A stretch of 64,000 nt of DNA from Alicyclobacillus acidocaldarius subsp. acidocaldarius Tc-4-1 (lineage in GTDB: Bacteria; Bacillota; Bacilli; Alicyclobacillales; Alicyclobacillaceae): assembly GCF_000219875.1 (NCBI RefSeq), contig NC_017167.1:2627361-2691360 (forward strand), read 5' to 3'. Both the position numbers and the translations under genes were made by a program. A model generated the notes under the pieces. The model saw only the letters and a program-made list of their open reading frames with translations. It had not been told where the DNA came from and did no database searches. Below are positions 1 through 10,183 of this stretch, piece by piece; within the stretch, counting starts at the first letter, position 1, and each line of letters opens with the position of its first letter.

Positions 1-1777
1 CGAGAACGAACGCGGCATGTTTCGCGCTCGCCGTTTTGGCACTCTTCCACTGCTGCACGATTTGGTTCCACTGCTGTTGCAGCGAGGGCGTGCCCGGCGG
101 ATTCAGAATGGCCTGCCACTGGGCGGGCTGCTCCTTCGTCCACTTGTTGATGATAGCGATGTCCTTTTGCACTTCCTTCTGCAGCGGGATCCAGTCGTTC
201 CAGCTCACGCCGGTGTTCGGATTCTGCGGGTTGCCGTACTTGGCGACAGACGCCGGATCATACGGCGTGTTGTACCACGGGAGCACGTGCTGCACCTGTT
301 GCGGTGTCCAACCATAATCGCCAGGGAAGTAGATGCCCTGGCTCGCCTGGATGTCCATGTTGGCCGGCTCGAACCAGTTGACAGCGCCCGCCGCGACGAC
401 GAATCCGGGTTGGATGCCCTTGAGCGGCCCCTCCCAGACGAGCGCGCTGTAGTCCGCCTGATTTTCCTGGACAATCTTGGTCTGGATTCCGAGGTTCTGC
501 TGCAGTTCCTGGGAAATGGCCTCGGCGACCGGCACGCCCTGTTGGTTCACGTCTGGCACCGGCGCGTACAAGTACAGAACCGGCAGCCCCTTGCCGTTTG
601 GATAACCGGCTTCCGCCAAGAGCTTCTTGGCTTCGGCTACGTTCTCAGGCAACCCCTTCTCGTACTTGGCGGCCGGCCAGCCTGGCGTCGAGAACGTGTT
701 GGTTACGCCGCCCATCCCGTCCAACACGTCCTGCACGATGGGCTGGCGTTCGATGGCCATGGCGATGGCCTGTCGCACCTTCGTGTTGTAATACGGCGAC
801 GGAATAGCGGAATGGTCCCACTCGAGGTATTCGATGCTGTAATCCGGTGCGACGTGGAGTTGGCTGTTCAAGTTGTGCGTCTTGATGTACTGCAGATCTG
901 ACGGCGATCCGACGAGCGCGACGTCCAACTTGCCCGCCATGTAGTCCTCCACGGCGACCGTGGTGCCTGGCACCAGGTTGATGACCTTCGCGTTCCCGTG
1001 GTTGACCTCACCGGGATGGCCCACGTATTTCGGGTTCGGCACCAGCGTGATAGTCCCGTTCGGCGTAAACGATTTCACAATGTACGGCCCGTCGCCCACG
1101 AAGTACTGCGGCAGATACCAGTTCGTCGGGTGCGCATTGACCACCTTGGGATCCAGCGGCATCGATGCGGACACCGCCAACTCGCCCAGGATGTAGTGCG
1201 GCGTCGTGGTCGTGATCTGCAACTCATAATTATTGATGACCTTGATGCCCACTTGGCTCGCCGGCACGGCGCCCGAGTGGTACTGATAAGCGTTCTTCAC
1301 GTTGTTGAGCACGCTCGCCCAGAGCTGAGCCTGCGAGTTGGCCGGGTTCAGCTGGCGCATCCATGCGTAATAGAAGTCTTGCGCCGTAACCGGATCCCCG
1401 TTAGACCAGCGCGCGTCGTGGCGCAGGTAGATGGTCCAGGTGAGTCCGTCCTTAGAAAGAGAATAGCCCGAAGCGATTTTCGGCACAATCTGATTTTGTT
1501 GATTGTATCCGTAGAGTCCTTCCAGAATCGTGCCCTGGTCCACCAGGATCTGCGCCGCCCACTGCGACGGATCGAGCGATGAGATACCAGGCGGCGAAGG
1601 ATACGTGATGGTCACGGTTCCATTGGTCCCAGCCGCCCGCACGGGAACCGCCGAAGCTGCGCCGCTGTTGGACGTCGTGCTGTGATTTTGGGCCGAGGTG
1701 GCGCATCCCACGAGACCTCCGCTTGCCACAAGCACAGCGACCGGCACATGCCACTTTCTGAGTTTCCGCTTGGCCAC
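1..1777 (-). CDS. Family-5 extracellular solute-binding lipoprotein (peptide ABC transporter), 3' end outside window
   Basis: Secreted lipoprotein of the OppA/DppA class that would deliver an oligopeptide or similar ligand to an ABC importer. The GTG start at 1777 follows an AAGGAG site. A Lys/Arg-rich N terminus and hydrophobic stretch end in a lipobox (GGLVGC), followed by a Ser/Thr/Ala-rich linker. The mature part begins with the family pattern TILEGLYGYNQQNQIVPKIA and has WTIYLRHDARWSNGDPVTAQ, typical of these proteins. 592 codons are visible with no stop, so the gene ends just beyond base 1. No permease or ATPase gene is seen on the visible side. Ligand unknown. Confidence 0.9.
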   Translation of the reverse strand, partial: MAKRKLRKWHVPVAVLVASGGLVGCATSAQNHSTTSNSGAASAVPVRAAGTNGTVTITYPSPPGISSLDPSQWAAQILVDQGTILEGLYGYNQQNQIVPKIASGYSLSKDGLTWTIYLRHDARWSNGDPVTAQDFYYAWMRQLNPANSQAQLWASVLNNVKNAYQYHSGAVPASQVGIKVINNYELQITTTTPHYILGELAVSASMPLDPKVVNAHPTNWYLPQYFVGDGPYIVKSFTPNGTITLVPNPKYVGHPGEVNHGNAKVINLVPGTTVAVEDYMAGKLDVALVGSPSDLQYIKTHNLNSQLHVAPDYSIEYLEWDHSAIPSPYYNTKVRQAIAMAIERQPIVQDVLDGMGGVTNTFSTPGWPAAKYEKGLPENVAEAKKLLAEAGYPNGKGLPVLYLYAPVPDVNQQGVPVAEAISQELQQNLGIQTKIVQENQADYSALVWEGPLKGIQPGFVVAAGAVNWFEPANMDIQASQGIYFPGDYGWTPQQVQHVLPWYNTPYDPASVAKYGNPQNPNTGVSWNDWIPLQKEVQKDIAIINKWTKEQPAQWQAILNPPGTPSLQQQWNQIVQQWKSAKTASAKHAAFVL

Positions 1778-1959
1778 GTTGCTCACTCCTTCTTCCTGTG
1801 TCTTGGTGTTTTCGCCCGTCGAGAACGCTTTCAACGACCCCCATCATGCCTCATGCGATTCATGCACCGCCCAGGCCTGGACGCGTACACCACCCCCTGA
1901 TCCCCTTCCAGCGGAGTGGAATCAAGGCGCACAAATCGATTTGCCTTTAGACAAAACGA

Positions 1960-1999
1960 TTTGGCTGATGTCTCAAACATAAAATTGAGACATGCCAAA
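1960..1999 (-). terminator. Long stem-loop, probable terminator after cel9A
   Basis: ATGTCTCAA (1968-1976) pairs perfectly with TTGAGACAT (1985-1993) around an 8-nt loop. After a 2-nt bulge the stem continues with TTTGGC (1960-1965) against GCCAAA (1994-1999). On the minus strand it is followed by a T-rich stretch (TCGTTTTGT). It sits 60 bases after the cel9A stop and 180 bases before the binding-protein start, so a terminator is the simplest reading. A bound operator for the binding-protein gene is the alternative. Confidence 0.55.
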
Positions 2000-2058
2000 A
2001 TCAATAGTCTTATTGGGCGATCCTTGTCTTTTTAAGCTTGTGCTCGTGAGGCCATCCT

Positions 2059-3672
2059 TCACCTCTCGCGCGCTTCAAGCAAACCTGCGATGACAAACAC
2101 GGCAGGTGAATTCCAATAGACGGCGACCTCGTTGGTCGAGTAGCTGTCCTGATGATCGAGGTACGCCTCCATCGCGGGCCTCCCCGAAAGTCGCGCGTGG
2201 GCGATCTCGTCCTGCAGGTTCCGGTTTGGGCCTCCCACCACCATGCCTGGAACGGGATCGTCCACATCATCCGCAGCCGAGGGGCGATGATGGGGATGAC
2301 GCACGGGGCGTTGGCCAAAGCCCGTGACGTAGCACTGACCGAGCGGATTGGCGCCAAGCAGGTAGTCTGCCGAGCGCTGGGCCACCGTTCGCGCCGCGGG
2401 ATGAGGGATCCCGACGCCTTCGGCCAACAAAAACGCCATGGCGCGGTTCAAGAGCACCATATTGCTGCCCCAAATGAAATCCTCGTCCCGCATGGGAATG
2501 CCGAAGGGATGCGATTCGGCCATGGCGGCGAGCGCGTCGAGCTCTCGGAGAAGCCGACCTTTCACCCGGCTTCGCACGTCTTCCGACACGGCGGCGCTGG
2601 GCGCGCGCAGGTATTCCATTACGCCGTAGAGCGCCACGTCCGCCCATCCCAGCTCCCAGGGGAGGTCGAGATCAAGCAGGGGCTCGCACACGCGTGCCCA
2701 CCCGGGATCACCGGTCATGCGAAGCATGGCGCTGGACGCCCACAACAACTCGTCGCGGAGTTCTCTGTCGCCGTATTCGCCTGTGAGGATTCCCGCGGGA
2801 TTGCGAAACGGCCGCATTTCGTGTTCGCTGAGCCACGCATACGCGCGTTGCGCAGCGTCTGCGCAGCGCGAGGCGAGAGTCGGATCGTGGGCGCGGTACA
2901 CCAGGGCGGCGTGCGCCATGGCGGCGCAAAATGTGGCCGTTGCCGCGTAAGAGACAGGGCTGAGGACGAGCGGGGCAGTGTCGTCTTCGGGGCGGGTGTC
3001 GAGCCGCGGAAAGGAAGGCGTAGTGACTTTATGGTATACGCCGCCTGTCGCCGGATCCTGCATGGTGAGCAGCCAGACAATCTCCTCGCGCGCCACCTCG
3101 AGCGCCGGCGGCAGGTGAGGCGCCCGGTGCACCGAGCGCATGGGGCGGACGTGCGCAAGCGCCCCCGGGAAGTACTCGTGAGCGAGAAGAAGATCCGCGA
3201 CGGCCTTGGCGGCGGGAACCGTGTATTTGCCGTAATCGCCAGCGTCGTGCCAACCGCCCGGGCAGGCCACGGCGTGCTCCGCGCCCAACACCCTGGCGTC
3301 GCTCGTATGGCACGGACCATGCGCCCATGGACCTGCTTCCTCTTCTGGCAGCGCGACGCCGCAGAGCTGATAGTCGAAGAATCGCACCATGGCTTCGAGC
3401 ACGTCGCGATACGCGCGGCGATGCACATGGATTCGCGCCTCGAGAGGCCCCACCGTCAGGAGGTAGATCCCCGGCACTCGAAGCGCGGTGAAATTGCCGG
3501 CCTGCCAATCCCCGCCGACGGGCTTCGTCATCCCCGCGAACACGGCCTGCCCCTCCGGCGTGCGCAGCGCGAACGGCTGAGCCTCGCGAGCCCGAATCCA
3601 AAAGCGCTTGTCACCACCGGTCAGATACCCAACTTGATTACAAAAAATCGATTTGGACACGCGCGACGGCAT
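2059..3672 (-). CDS. cel9A: GH9 endoglucanase, cytoplasmic
   Basis: Endo-beta-1,4-glucanase of glycoside hydrolase family 9, an inverting enzyme that cuts beta-glucan chains. The ATG at 3672 lies 7 bases after GGGAGGGG and gives 537 residues, the length of A. acidocaldarius Cel9A. Residues 1-85 form the Ig-like domain and the rest the (alpha/alpha)6 barrel. The catalytic motif WHDAGDYGKY puts the base Asps at D143 and D146; the acid E515 is in TNEVAVYWNSP. Cys104, Cys121, His122 and His142 fit the structural zinc site known for this enzyme. There is no signal peptide or secretion linker, so it should act inside the cell on imported cello-oligosaccharides. It lies 64 bases after nadA with no clear terminator between them, so read-through from the nad operon is possible. 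Confidence 0.95.
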   Translation of the reverse strand: MPSRVSKSIFCNQVGYLTGGDKRFWIRAREAQPFALRTPEGQAVFAGMTKPVGGDWQAGNFTALRVPGIYLLTVGPLEARIHVHRRAYRDVLEAMVRFFDYQLCGVALPEEEAGPWAHGPCHTSDARVLGAEHAVACPGGWHDAGDYGKYTVPAAKAVADLLLAHEYFPGALAHVRPMRSVHRAPHLPPALEVAREEIVWLLTMQDPATGGVYHKVTTPSFPRLDTRPEDDTAPLVLSPVSYAATATFCAAMAHAALVYRAHDPTLASRCADAAQRAYAWLSEHEMRPFRNPAGILTGEYGDRELRDELLWASSAMLRMTGDPGWARVCEPLLDLDLPWELGWADVALYGVMEYLRAPSAAVSEDVRSRVKGRLLRELDALAAMAESHPFGIPMRDEDFIWGSNMVLLNRAMAFLLAEGVGIPHPAARTVAQRSADYLLGANPLGQCYVTGFGQRPVRHPHHRPSAADDVDDPVPGMVVGGPNRNLQDEIAHARLSGRPAMEAYLDHQDSYSTNEVAVYWNSPAVFVIAGLLEARER

Positions 3673-3736
3673 ATCGAATCCCCTCCCACCGGCTTGCAGG
3701 AGAGAGGATTCGACGCCTCGCGTGGCGATACCTGCC

Positions 3737-4705
3737 TCAGCCGATGGCCACCATCCGCTCGATGGCGACCCGCGCGCGATCCGCCACGTCAGCCGGCACC
3801 GAGATGACCGTCTCGAGACGGGCGAGCGCGTCCCGCACCTTCTCAAGCGTAATCATCTTCATGAACGGGCAGACCGCAGCGCGGTTCGCCGGGATAAACG
3901 TCTTGTCCGGATTCTGACGCTCCATCTGGTACAGGATGCCGACCTCCGTCGCCACGATGAACGCGCGCTTGTCGGATTCGCGCGCCCGTTGCAGCATGCC
4001 GCTTGTCGAGAGGACATGCGTGCGATCCGCCGGCAGTTGCCCTTCGGCAAGCAGGTACATGTTGGACGTCGAGCAACCACACTCGGGGTGAATCAGGAGT
4101 TCCGCATCAGGATGAGCCGAGAGCGTCGCCTCGATATCGTGCGGCCGGATGCCCGCGTGGACGTGGCATTCGCCCATCCAGATGTGCAGGTTCTCTCGCC
4201 CGGTCACCCGCTTCACATACGAGCCGAGAAACATGTCAGGTAGAAACAGGATCTCTCGGTCTTCGGGAATGCTCTGGACCACCTGCACGGCGTTCGAAGA
4301 CGTGCAACAGTAGTCGCTCTCCGCCTTCACTTCCGCCGACGTGTTGACATAGGAGACCACTACGGCGCCCGGATGCTCCGCTTTCCACGCGCGCAGCTCA
4401 TCCGCCGTGATGGAATCCGCCAGCGAACAGCCCGCGTTCGGATCAGGCAACAGCACCGTCTTGTCCGGGTTGAGGATGGCCGCCGTCTCCGCCATGAAGT
4501 GGACGCCGCAGAGCACGATCACGTCGGCATCGGCGCGCATCGCAGCGCGCGCGAGCGCGAGCGAGTCCCCCAGCACATCCGCAATGTCCTGAATTTCCGG
4601 CAGCTCATAGTTGTGCGCCAGGATCAGGGCGTTCCGCTTTTTCTTCCACGCCAGAATTTCGTCAATCAAATCTTGGCGTTCCTCCTTCGTCTCCAGCACA
4701 TGCAT
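3737..4705 (-). CDS. nadA: Quinolinate synthase NadA
   Basis: Condenses iminoaspartate with dihydroxyacetone phosphate to quinolinate, the second step of de novo NAD synthesis; a cytoplasmic [4Fe-4S] enzyme. The protein has 322 residues and three repeated family domains. The cluster ligands are likely Cys93 (NAGCSLAD), Cys180 (GECHVHAG) and Cys279 (VCPFMKM). Other family motifs are [14 protein letters not shown] and HPECGCS. The start has GAGGGGG five bases upstream. It is the last nad gene, 30 bases after nadB. Confidence 0.95.
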   Translation of the reverse strand: MHVLETKEERQDLIDEILAWKKKRNALILAHNYELPEIQDIADVLGDSLALARAAMRADADVIVLCGVHFMAETAAILNPDKTVLLPDPNAGCSLADSITADELRAWKAEHPGAVVVSYVNTSAEVKAESDYCCTSSNAVQVVQSIPEDREILFLPDMFLGSYVKRVTGRENLHIWMGECHVHAGIRPHDIEATLSAHPDAELLIHPECGCSTSNMYLLAEGQLPADRTHVLSTSGMLQRARESDKRAFIVATEVGILYQMERQNPDKTFIPANRAAVCPFMKMITLEKVRDALARLETVISVPADVADRARVAIERMVAIG

Positions 4706-4735
4706 TCCCCCTCAGGTCGTGATCGCCACAGACGT

Positions 4736-6223
4736 CTAAGCCCGATGCGCCTTGCACATTCGGCTTGGGCGAGCGTAGGCCGGAACGGGCGCCGGCGCGT
4801 CCATTCGCACGTGACTGCCTCGGCTCTCTTTTCTCCAGAGTGCCGAGCGCGCGATGAGCGACGCGGCCAGCACCGCCCCAGAGCTGGGATATCGGTCCGC
4901 CATGCCTTCAAGCTCCACGAGCGCCGCCCGCAGCCCCGACTCGTCGCGCACGAGTCCGACGGATCGCCACAGGACGGGAGCGAGTTTGGGGAGTGCCGCC
5001 GCGTCTTGATCTGGATGAAGAAGCCACGTGGGATCTTCTGGGGTGTGCGTGCAAGCGAGTGGCTGCTCTCGCACGGCTTCCCCAAACCGCAGGCCCATGA
5101 CGACACACTCGAGCAGCGAGTTGCTCGCCAGCCGATTGGCCCCGTGCACGCCCGTGCACGCCGTTTCACCGAGTGCGAAGAGCCCGGGCACCGAAGTGCG
5201 CCCGGCCAGATCCGCCTCGACGCCGCCCATGAGAAAGTGCGCGCCAGGCGTCACAGGAATGGGCTGCGAAGCGAGGTCCAGGCCGGCGCGGCGAAGCCGA
5301 GCCGCGATGGACGGGAAGCGCGCCGCGACATCCGGAACCCGAGTCGCGTCGAGATAGACCCGATGGCCTTCCGCCTCCGCCCTCGCGATGGCGAGCGCGA
5401 CCACGTCCCGCGTGCGGAGGTTGTCCGCCGGATCGGCAAAAAGCGGCGCACCGCCCTCCGTGACGAGCACCGCGCCTGCGCCGCGCAGCGCCTCGGAGAG
5501 AAACATCGCCTCGCTATCCTGCCCAAGCCACATCGTCGGATGAAACTGCACAAACTCGAGATTCGCGAGCGTGGCGCCCGCGTGATAGGCGAGCGCGACG
5601 CCTGCGCCCACCGCGCTCGGTGGATTCGACGTGCGGCCGAAGAGGGCGCCCACCCCGCCCGTGGCGAGCCCCGCGGCGCGACGAGCCGCGACAAATCGTT
5701 GACGGGCCCCGTCCCAGGTCCACACGCCGACGGCCCGCCCCGTCGCGTCCTGCGCAATGCCCACGCAGTGCTCCCGACGGATTTCGATCCGCGGATGGCG
5801 CGCGGCCGCCTGCCAGAGCGCTTCGGTGATGAAGTGCCCGGTGGCGTCTCCGCCCGCGTGAACGATGCGCTCTTTCGTATGGCCGCCTTCCCGGCCCAGG
5901 GCGAGCCGCCCGGACGAATCGCGATCGAACGGAACCCCGAACTGTGCGAGCCACGCGACAACACCCGGCGCTTCTTCGGTCAATTCGCGCACACGCTGGG
6001 CGTCGCATAGCCCGGCACCCGCGCGCAGCGTGTCTTCGGCGTGCAGTGCCGGGTCGTCACCCTCGCTGAGCGCGGCCGCAAGCCCCCCCTGCGCCCGCGC
6101 TGAGCTCGACGTGCGCGGCCCTTCCCCCGCGATGACGCACACGTCCTCGGCCTCGGCCGCGGCGAGCGCGGCGGTGAGCCCTGCGATCCCGGCTCCGACG
6201 ATCACGACGCCTGCCGCTTCCAT
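4736..6223 (-). CDS. nadB: L-aspartate oxidase NadB
   Basis: FAD flavoprotein that oxidises L-aspartate to iminoaspartate, the substrate of NadA. The 495 residues begin with the dinucleotide-binding GAGIAGLTAAL motif. The succinate-dehydrogenase-like active-site segments SSSARAQGGLAAAL and GREGGHTKERIVHAGG follow, then GVHGANRLASNSLLE near residue 350. The ATG at 6223 follows a GGGGG stretch, and the gene begins 15 bases after the nadC stop, consistent with co-transcription. Confidence 0.95.
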   Translation of the reverse strand: MEAAGVVIVGAGIAGLTAALAAAEAEDVCVIAGEGPRTSSSARAQGGLAAALSEGDDPALHAEDTLRAGAGLCDAQRVRELTEEAPGVVAWLAQFGVPFDRDSSGRLALGREGGHTKERIVHAGGDATGHFITEALWQAAARHPRIEIRREHCVGIAQDATGRAVGVWTWDGARQRFVAARRAAGLATGGVGALFGRTSNPPSAVGAGVALAYHAGATLANLEFVQFHPTMWLGQDSEAMFLSEALRGAGAVLVTEGGAPLFADPADNLRTRDVVALAIARAEAEGHRVYLDATRVPDVAARFPSIAARLRRAGLDLASQPIPVTPGAHFLMGGVEADLAGRTSVPGLFALGETACTGVHGANRLASNSLLECVVMGLRFGEAVREQPLACTHTPEDPTWLLHPDQDAAALPKLAPVLWRSVGLVRDESGLRAALVELEGMADRYPSSGAVLAASLIARSALWRKESRGSHVRMDAPAPVPAYARPSRMCKAHRA

Positions 6224-6238
6224 GTCGACAAGCCCCCT

Positions 6239-7085
6239 TTACGCGAGTTCCACGTCGATATCGAGCCCCACGTCCACGGCCTGGGCGCGCATGGTGATGT
6301 GGCTCATGGAGATGAGGTCGACGCCCGTCTCCGCCACAGCCCTCAGCCGCCCCGGGCGCATGTTGCCAGAAGCCTCCAGAAGCACGCGGCCCCCGGTGCG
6401 CCGCACCGCCTCGCGCATGATCTCGAGGTCCATGTTGTCGAGGAGCACCACGTCGGCGCCCACCGCGATGGCCTCCTCCAGTTGATCTAGGGATTCGACC
6501 TCCACTTCGACCTTGTGGACAAACCCCAGCCCGCGCCTTGGCGCGCAACACGGCCTCGCGGACGCCGCCCGCGATGGCGATGTGGTTGTCCTTGATGAGC
6601 ACCATGTCGTCGAGCGCAAACCTGTGATTCCAGGCGCCTCCAACGCGGACCGCGTACTTTTCCAGCGCCCTCCATCCGGGCGTGGTCTTCCGCGTGTCCA
6701 GGATGCGCGCCCTCGTTCCCGCGATTTCGCGGACGGCGTCGCGCGCAGCGGTGGCGATGCCCGTCAAGCGGGACAGAAAATTGAGCGCCGTGCGCTCCGC
6801 GCCGAGGATGGCCCGCGCCGCGCCCTCCACCCGCATCACGATTTGAGGTCCGTCGAGATCGATCCCGTCCGCGCAGGCCACTGTGACCCGGAGAGTCGGA
6901 TCTACCTCATGAAACACCCACGCGGCCACGTCCGTGCCGCACACCCTGGACGGCTCTTTGATCCACACGCTCGCGCGCGCCGTCGCATCGGCTGGGATGA
7001 CCGCTTCGGTCGTGAGATCGCCACGGCCCAGGTCTTCCGCGAGCGCGAGGCGGACGAGATCGCGCGTCACCACGTCGAGCCACAT
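6239..7085 (-). pseudogene. nadC: Nicotinate-nucleotide pyrophosphorylase NadC, single-base frameshift
   Basis: Would convert quinolinate and PRPP to nicotinate mononucleotide, completing the nadC-nadB-nadA operon. The ATG at 7085 follows GGAGGAGG. The first ~188 codons encode a normal N-terminal part (LALAEDLGRGDLTTE, TRKTTPGWRALEKYAVRVGG, MVLIKDNHIA). The frame is then lost at a G4 run (CCCC on the plus strand, 6524-6527). Removing one G joins AVLRAKARAG to FVHKVEVEVESLDQLEEAI and continues through VLLDNMD and LLEASGN to a TAA at 6239. The corrected length is 281 residues, normal for NadC. This is either a real mutation or a consensus error; an operon otherwise intact favours error or a very recent event. 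Confidence 0.85.
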
Positions 7086-7148
7086 CGCCCTCACGCCTCC
7101 TCCTGCGCGCCTCGCCACCTAGCCAGGCGCACCACATCTGTCTAATCA

Positions 7149-7162
7149 ACTGTATATACAGT
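7149..7162. promoter_or_regulatory. Perfect 14-bp palindrome upstream of the nad operon
   Basis: ACTGTATATACAGT is a perfect palindrome 64 bases upstream of the nadC start and 85 bases upstream of the divergent radical SAM gene. Its TATATA centre could overlap a -10 element. Position and symmetry suit a repressor such as an NAD or nicotinate regulator (NiaR/NadR type), but I cannot confirm the match to a known motif. Confidence 0.5.
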
Positions 7163-7246
7163 AGCACACACAGCGTGGCGTTTCACCTGGAAATTGCGCG
7201 GGACTTGCGAAACGAAGGAAACGGAAATATACTGAAATCAGAACAT

Positions 7247-8281
7247 ATGTTCGACTTTGAGCAGGTCGAGCCTAGGGGGAGTGCCAGGGTGGAGGCGCCG
7301 AAGTTTCTTCATCTCGAGGTGAAACGGGCGCTGAACCGGGTCCGAGCCTCGAACATGCCCTTTACATGGTCGCTGAATCCGTATCGAGGCTGCGGACACG
7401 GTTGCGCCTTCTGCTATGCGCGAGGCACGCACGAATATCTCGGGTACAGCGCGGACGACACGTTTCGCTCGCGCATCCACGTGAAGCGAGATCTGCCGGC
7501 CGTTCTCGAGGCGGAACTCGAAGCGCGGCTGGCGCGAGCAGGCGGAGACCTCGAGCGGATGGCTGCCTCTCTCGGCACGGTGGCCGTCGGCACGGCGACG
7601 GACCCGTATCAGTCAGCCGAAGCGCGCTTCCACATCACGCGCCAGTGCCTCGAGATCCTCATCCGGTACGGCGTCCGGTTCAGCATCACGACGAGATCGC
7701 CACTCGTGCTGCGAGACATCGACCTTCTGCGGAGCGCCAGGCTGGAGGGCGTGCACGTGAGCCTGCACACGCTGGATGCCGAGATCTGGCGCGCGTTCGA
7801 GCCCGCCACGCCGCCGCCCGCCGTCCGGCTGCGCGCGATGGGGCAGCTCGCGCAGGCCGGGATTCCCGTGAGTGTCTTCGTCGCACCCGTGCTCCCCTAC
7901 CTGACGGACGACGCCCACTCCATCGCGGCGGTGATGCAGGCCGCCCGGGTGGCAGGCGCCACGGATGCCATGGTGTCTCCTCTGCGGCTGGCACCTGAGG
8001 TCAAGCCGTGGTTCTTCTCCGTCCTCAAGCGCGCGTACCCGGCGATGGTTCCCCGATACGAACGGCTGTACGCGGGCCGCGCCTATCCATCGCGCGCGTA
8101 CGCCGAGCGGTTGTACGCGGTTGAAGCCCTCGCCAGGCGAATGGCGGGTCTTGCGCCGCGGCAGACGCCCACGGACTCGCAGGATGCCGAGCCGGCCGCG
8201 CAGACGGCAAGACTTGCGCGCGCGGAACCAGGGAATACCGCGCCCGGTTCCCGCTACATTCAGTTGACGCTGCCGCTTTAG
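7247..8281 (+). CDS. Radical SAM protein, SplB-like / Rv2578c-like
   Basis: Probable [4Fe-4S] radical SAM enzyme of the spore-photoproduct-lyase-like family; its substrate is not known. The cluster motif is Cys49-x3-Cys53-x2-Cys56 in NPYRGCGHGCAFCYAR. Further family segments are KRALNRV, TATDPYQ and ITTRSPLVLRDIDLL. The ATG at 7247 gives 344 residues with the usual ~45 residues before the cluster. The frame stays open up to a GTG at 7175, but neither start has a convincing ribosome site. The gene stands alone between two minus-strand operons, and its stop is 3 bases from the thiF stop. Confidence 0.85.
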   Translation: MFDFEQVEPRGSARVEAPKFLHLEVKRALNRVRASNMPFTWSLNPYRGCGHGCAFCYARGTHEYLGYSADDTFRSRIHVKRDLPAVLEAELEARLARAGGDLERMAASLGTVAVGTATDPYQSAEARFHITRQCLEILIRYGVRFSITTRSPLVLRDIDLLRSARLEGVHVSLHTLDAEIWRAFEPATPPPAVRLRAMGQLAQAGIPVSVFVAPVLPYLTDDAHSIAAVMQAARVAGATDAMVSPLRLAPEVKPWFFSVLKRAYPAMVPRYERLYAGRAYPSRAYAERLYAVEALARRMAGLAPRQTPTDSQDAEPAAQTARLARAEPGNTAPGSRYIQLTLPL

Positions 8282-8284
8282 GCA

Positions 8285-9316
8285 TCACATGCCGATGTAC
8301 TGCGCGTAAAGCGAACGGGCGCGGGCGGGATCGTCCGTGCCGTGCACCAGCGCCCGGCCGTTGGGAAACACGGTGAGCGCGATGCCTTCTGTCTCAAATC
8401 GGAGCAGAGCGTCATTCGCGCGCACAGTGCCAAGCGGCCGCAGGCGCTCGGCGAGCGCTGACAGCGAAAGCGCCACGTTCTCCTGAGGCCGCACCTGAAT
8501 CGTCTGGCGGCCGCAGAAGGTGATGGAAAGCGCCCGGCGGCCAGCGCGGAGGGCCACAAAGTCGCGTCGCCCGCAACACGGGCAGTCTCGCTTCGGCCCG
8601 CCCATGCGGATGAGGCGCACGTCGGTATGCCAGACGTCGGCCTGGAGGATGGCGTTCGACAGGGCGTCCTCGCGGCCCGAAAGGTACTTCAGCACCTCCG
8701 CTACCTGGTACGACGCCATCCACTGCACAATGGGCGAGATGACGCCGACCGTGTCGCACGTGTCGTGTCCCACGCGGGCGCCGTAGCCCAGCAGACACAC
8801 GAGGCACGGCGTCCGGCCGGGGCGCAGAAACGCGCTCGTGCCGTGCGCCTCCACCGCGCCCGCGTAGGCCCACGGGATGTTGTGCTTGACCGCGACTTCG
8901 TTCACCAGATACCGGACCTCGAAGTTGTCGCTTCCGTCGATCACGACGTCCACGTCGGCGAGCAGGTGCTCCGCGTTCGAGGCGTCGAGATCGTCCACCA
9001 CGGCTTCGATGGCGATGCCGCTGTTGGCGGCCGCAAGCGCGTTGCGCGCCGCAATGGCCTTCGGCGTGGCGTTCCGGGCGTCCTCCTCGGTGTACAGCAA
9101 CTGGCGCTGCAGATTCGACGGCTCGACGACGTCCCGGTCGATGAGGCGCAGATAGCCCACGCCGGCGCGCGCGAGCTGCGCGGCACTCGCGGTCCCGAGT
9201 GCGCCGAGCCCCACCACGGCCACGCGAGCTTGCGAGATGCGCGCCTGTCCCGCCTCGCCGATGGGCCGAAAGCGAATCTGGCGCGAATATCGGTCCTTGA
9301 AGTCGAAATCCGTCAT
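8285..9316 (-). CDS. thiF: Sulfur-carrier adenylyltransferase ThiF
   Basis: E1-like enzyme that adenylates the C terminus of ThiS so that sulfur can be loaded for thiazole formation. It has the ATP-binding GLGALG (36-41) and the catalytic-region Asp in DGSDNFEVR (D130). Zinc cysteines are Cys171/Cys174 (CLVC) and Cys245/Cys248 (CPCC), and the conserved Cys is 187 (HDTCDTVG). At 343 residues it has the extended C-terminal domain seen in Bacillus ThiF (longer than MoeB). Last gene of the thiazole operon, 15 bases after thiG. Confidence 0.92.
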   Translation of the reverse strand: MTDFDFKDRYSRQIRFRPIGEAGQARISQARVAVVGLGALGTASAAQLARAGVGYLRLIDRDVVEPSNLQRQLLYTEEDARNATPKAIAARNALAAANSGIAIEAVVDDLDASNAEHLLADVDVVIDGSDNFEVRYLVNEVAVKHNIPWAYAGAVEAHGTSAFLRPGRTPCLVCLLGYGARVGHDTCDTVGVISPIVQWMASYQVAEVLKYLSGREDALSNAILQADVWHTDVRLIRMGGPKRDCPCCGRRDFVALRAGRRALSITFCGRQTIQVRPQENVALSLSALAERLRPLGTVRANDALLRFETEGIALTVFPNGRALVHGTDDPARARSLYAQYIGM

Positions 9317-9331
9317 GGCGCGGCCTTCCTT

Positions 9332-10183
<852 letters not shown>

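Noticed and set aside
2152-3807. 551-codon open frame opposite cel9A
   Set aside because: The minus-strand cellulase has its catalytic residues at known positions; the other strand shows no domain.
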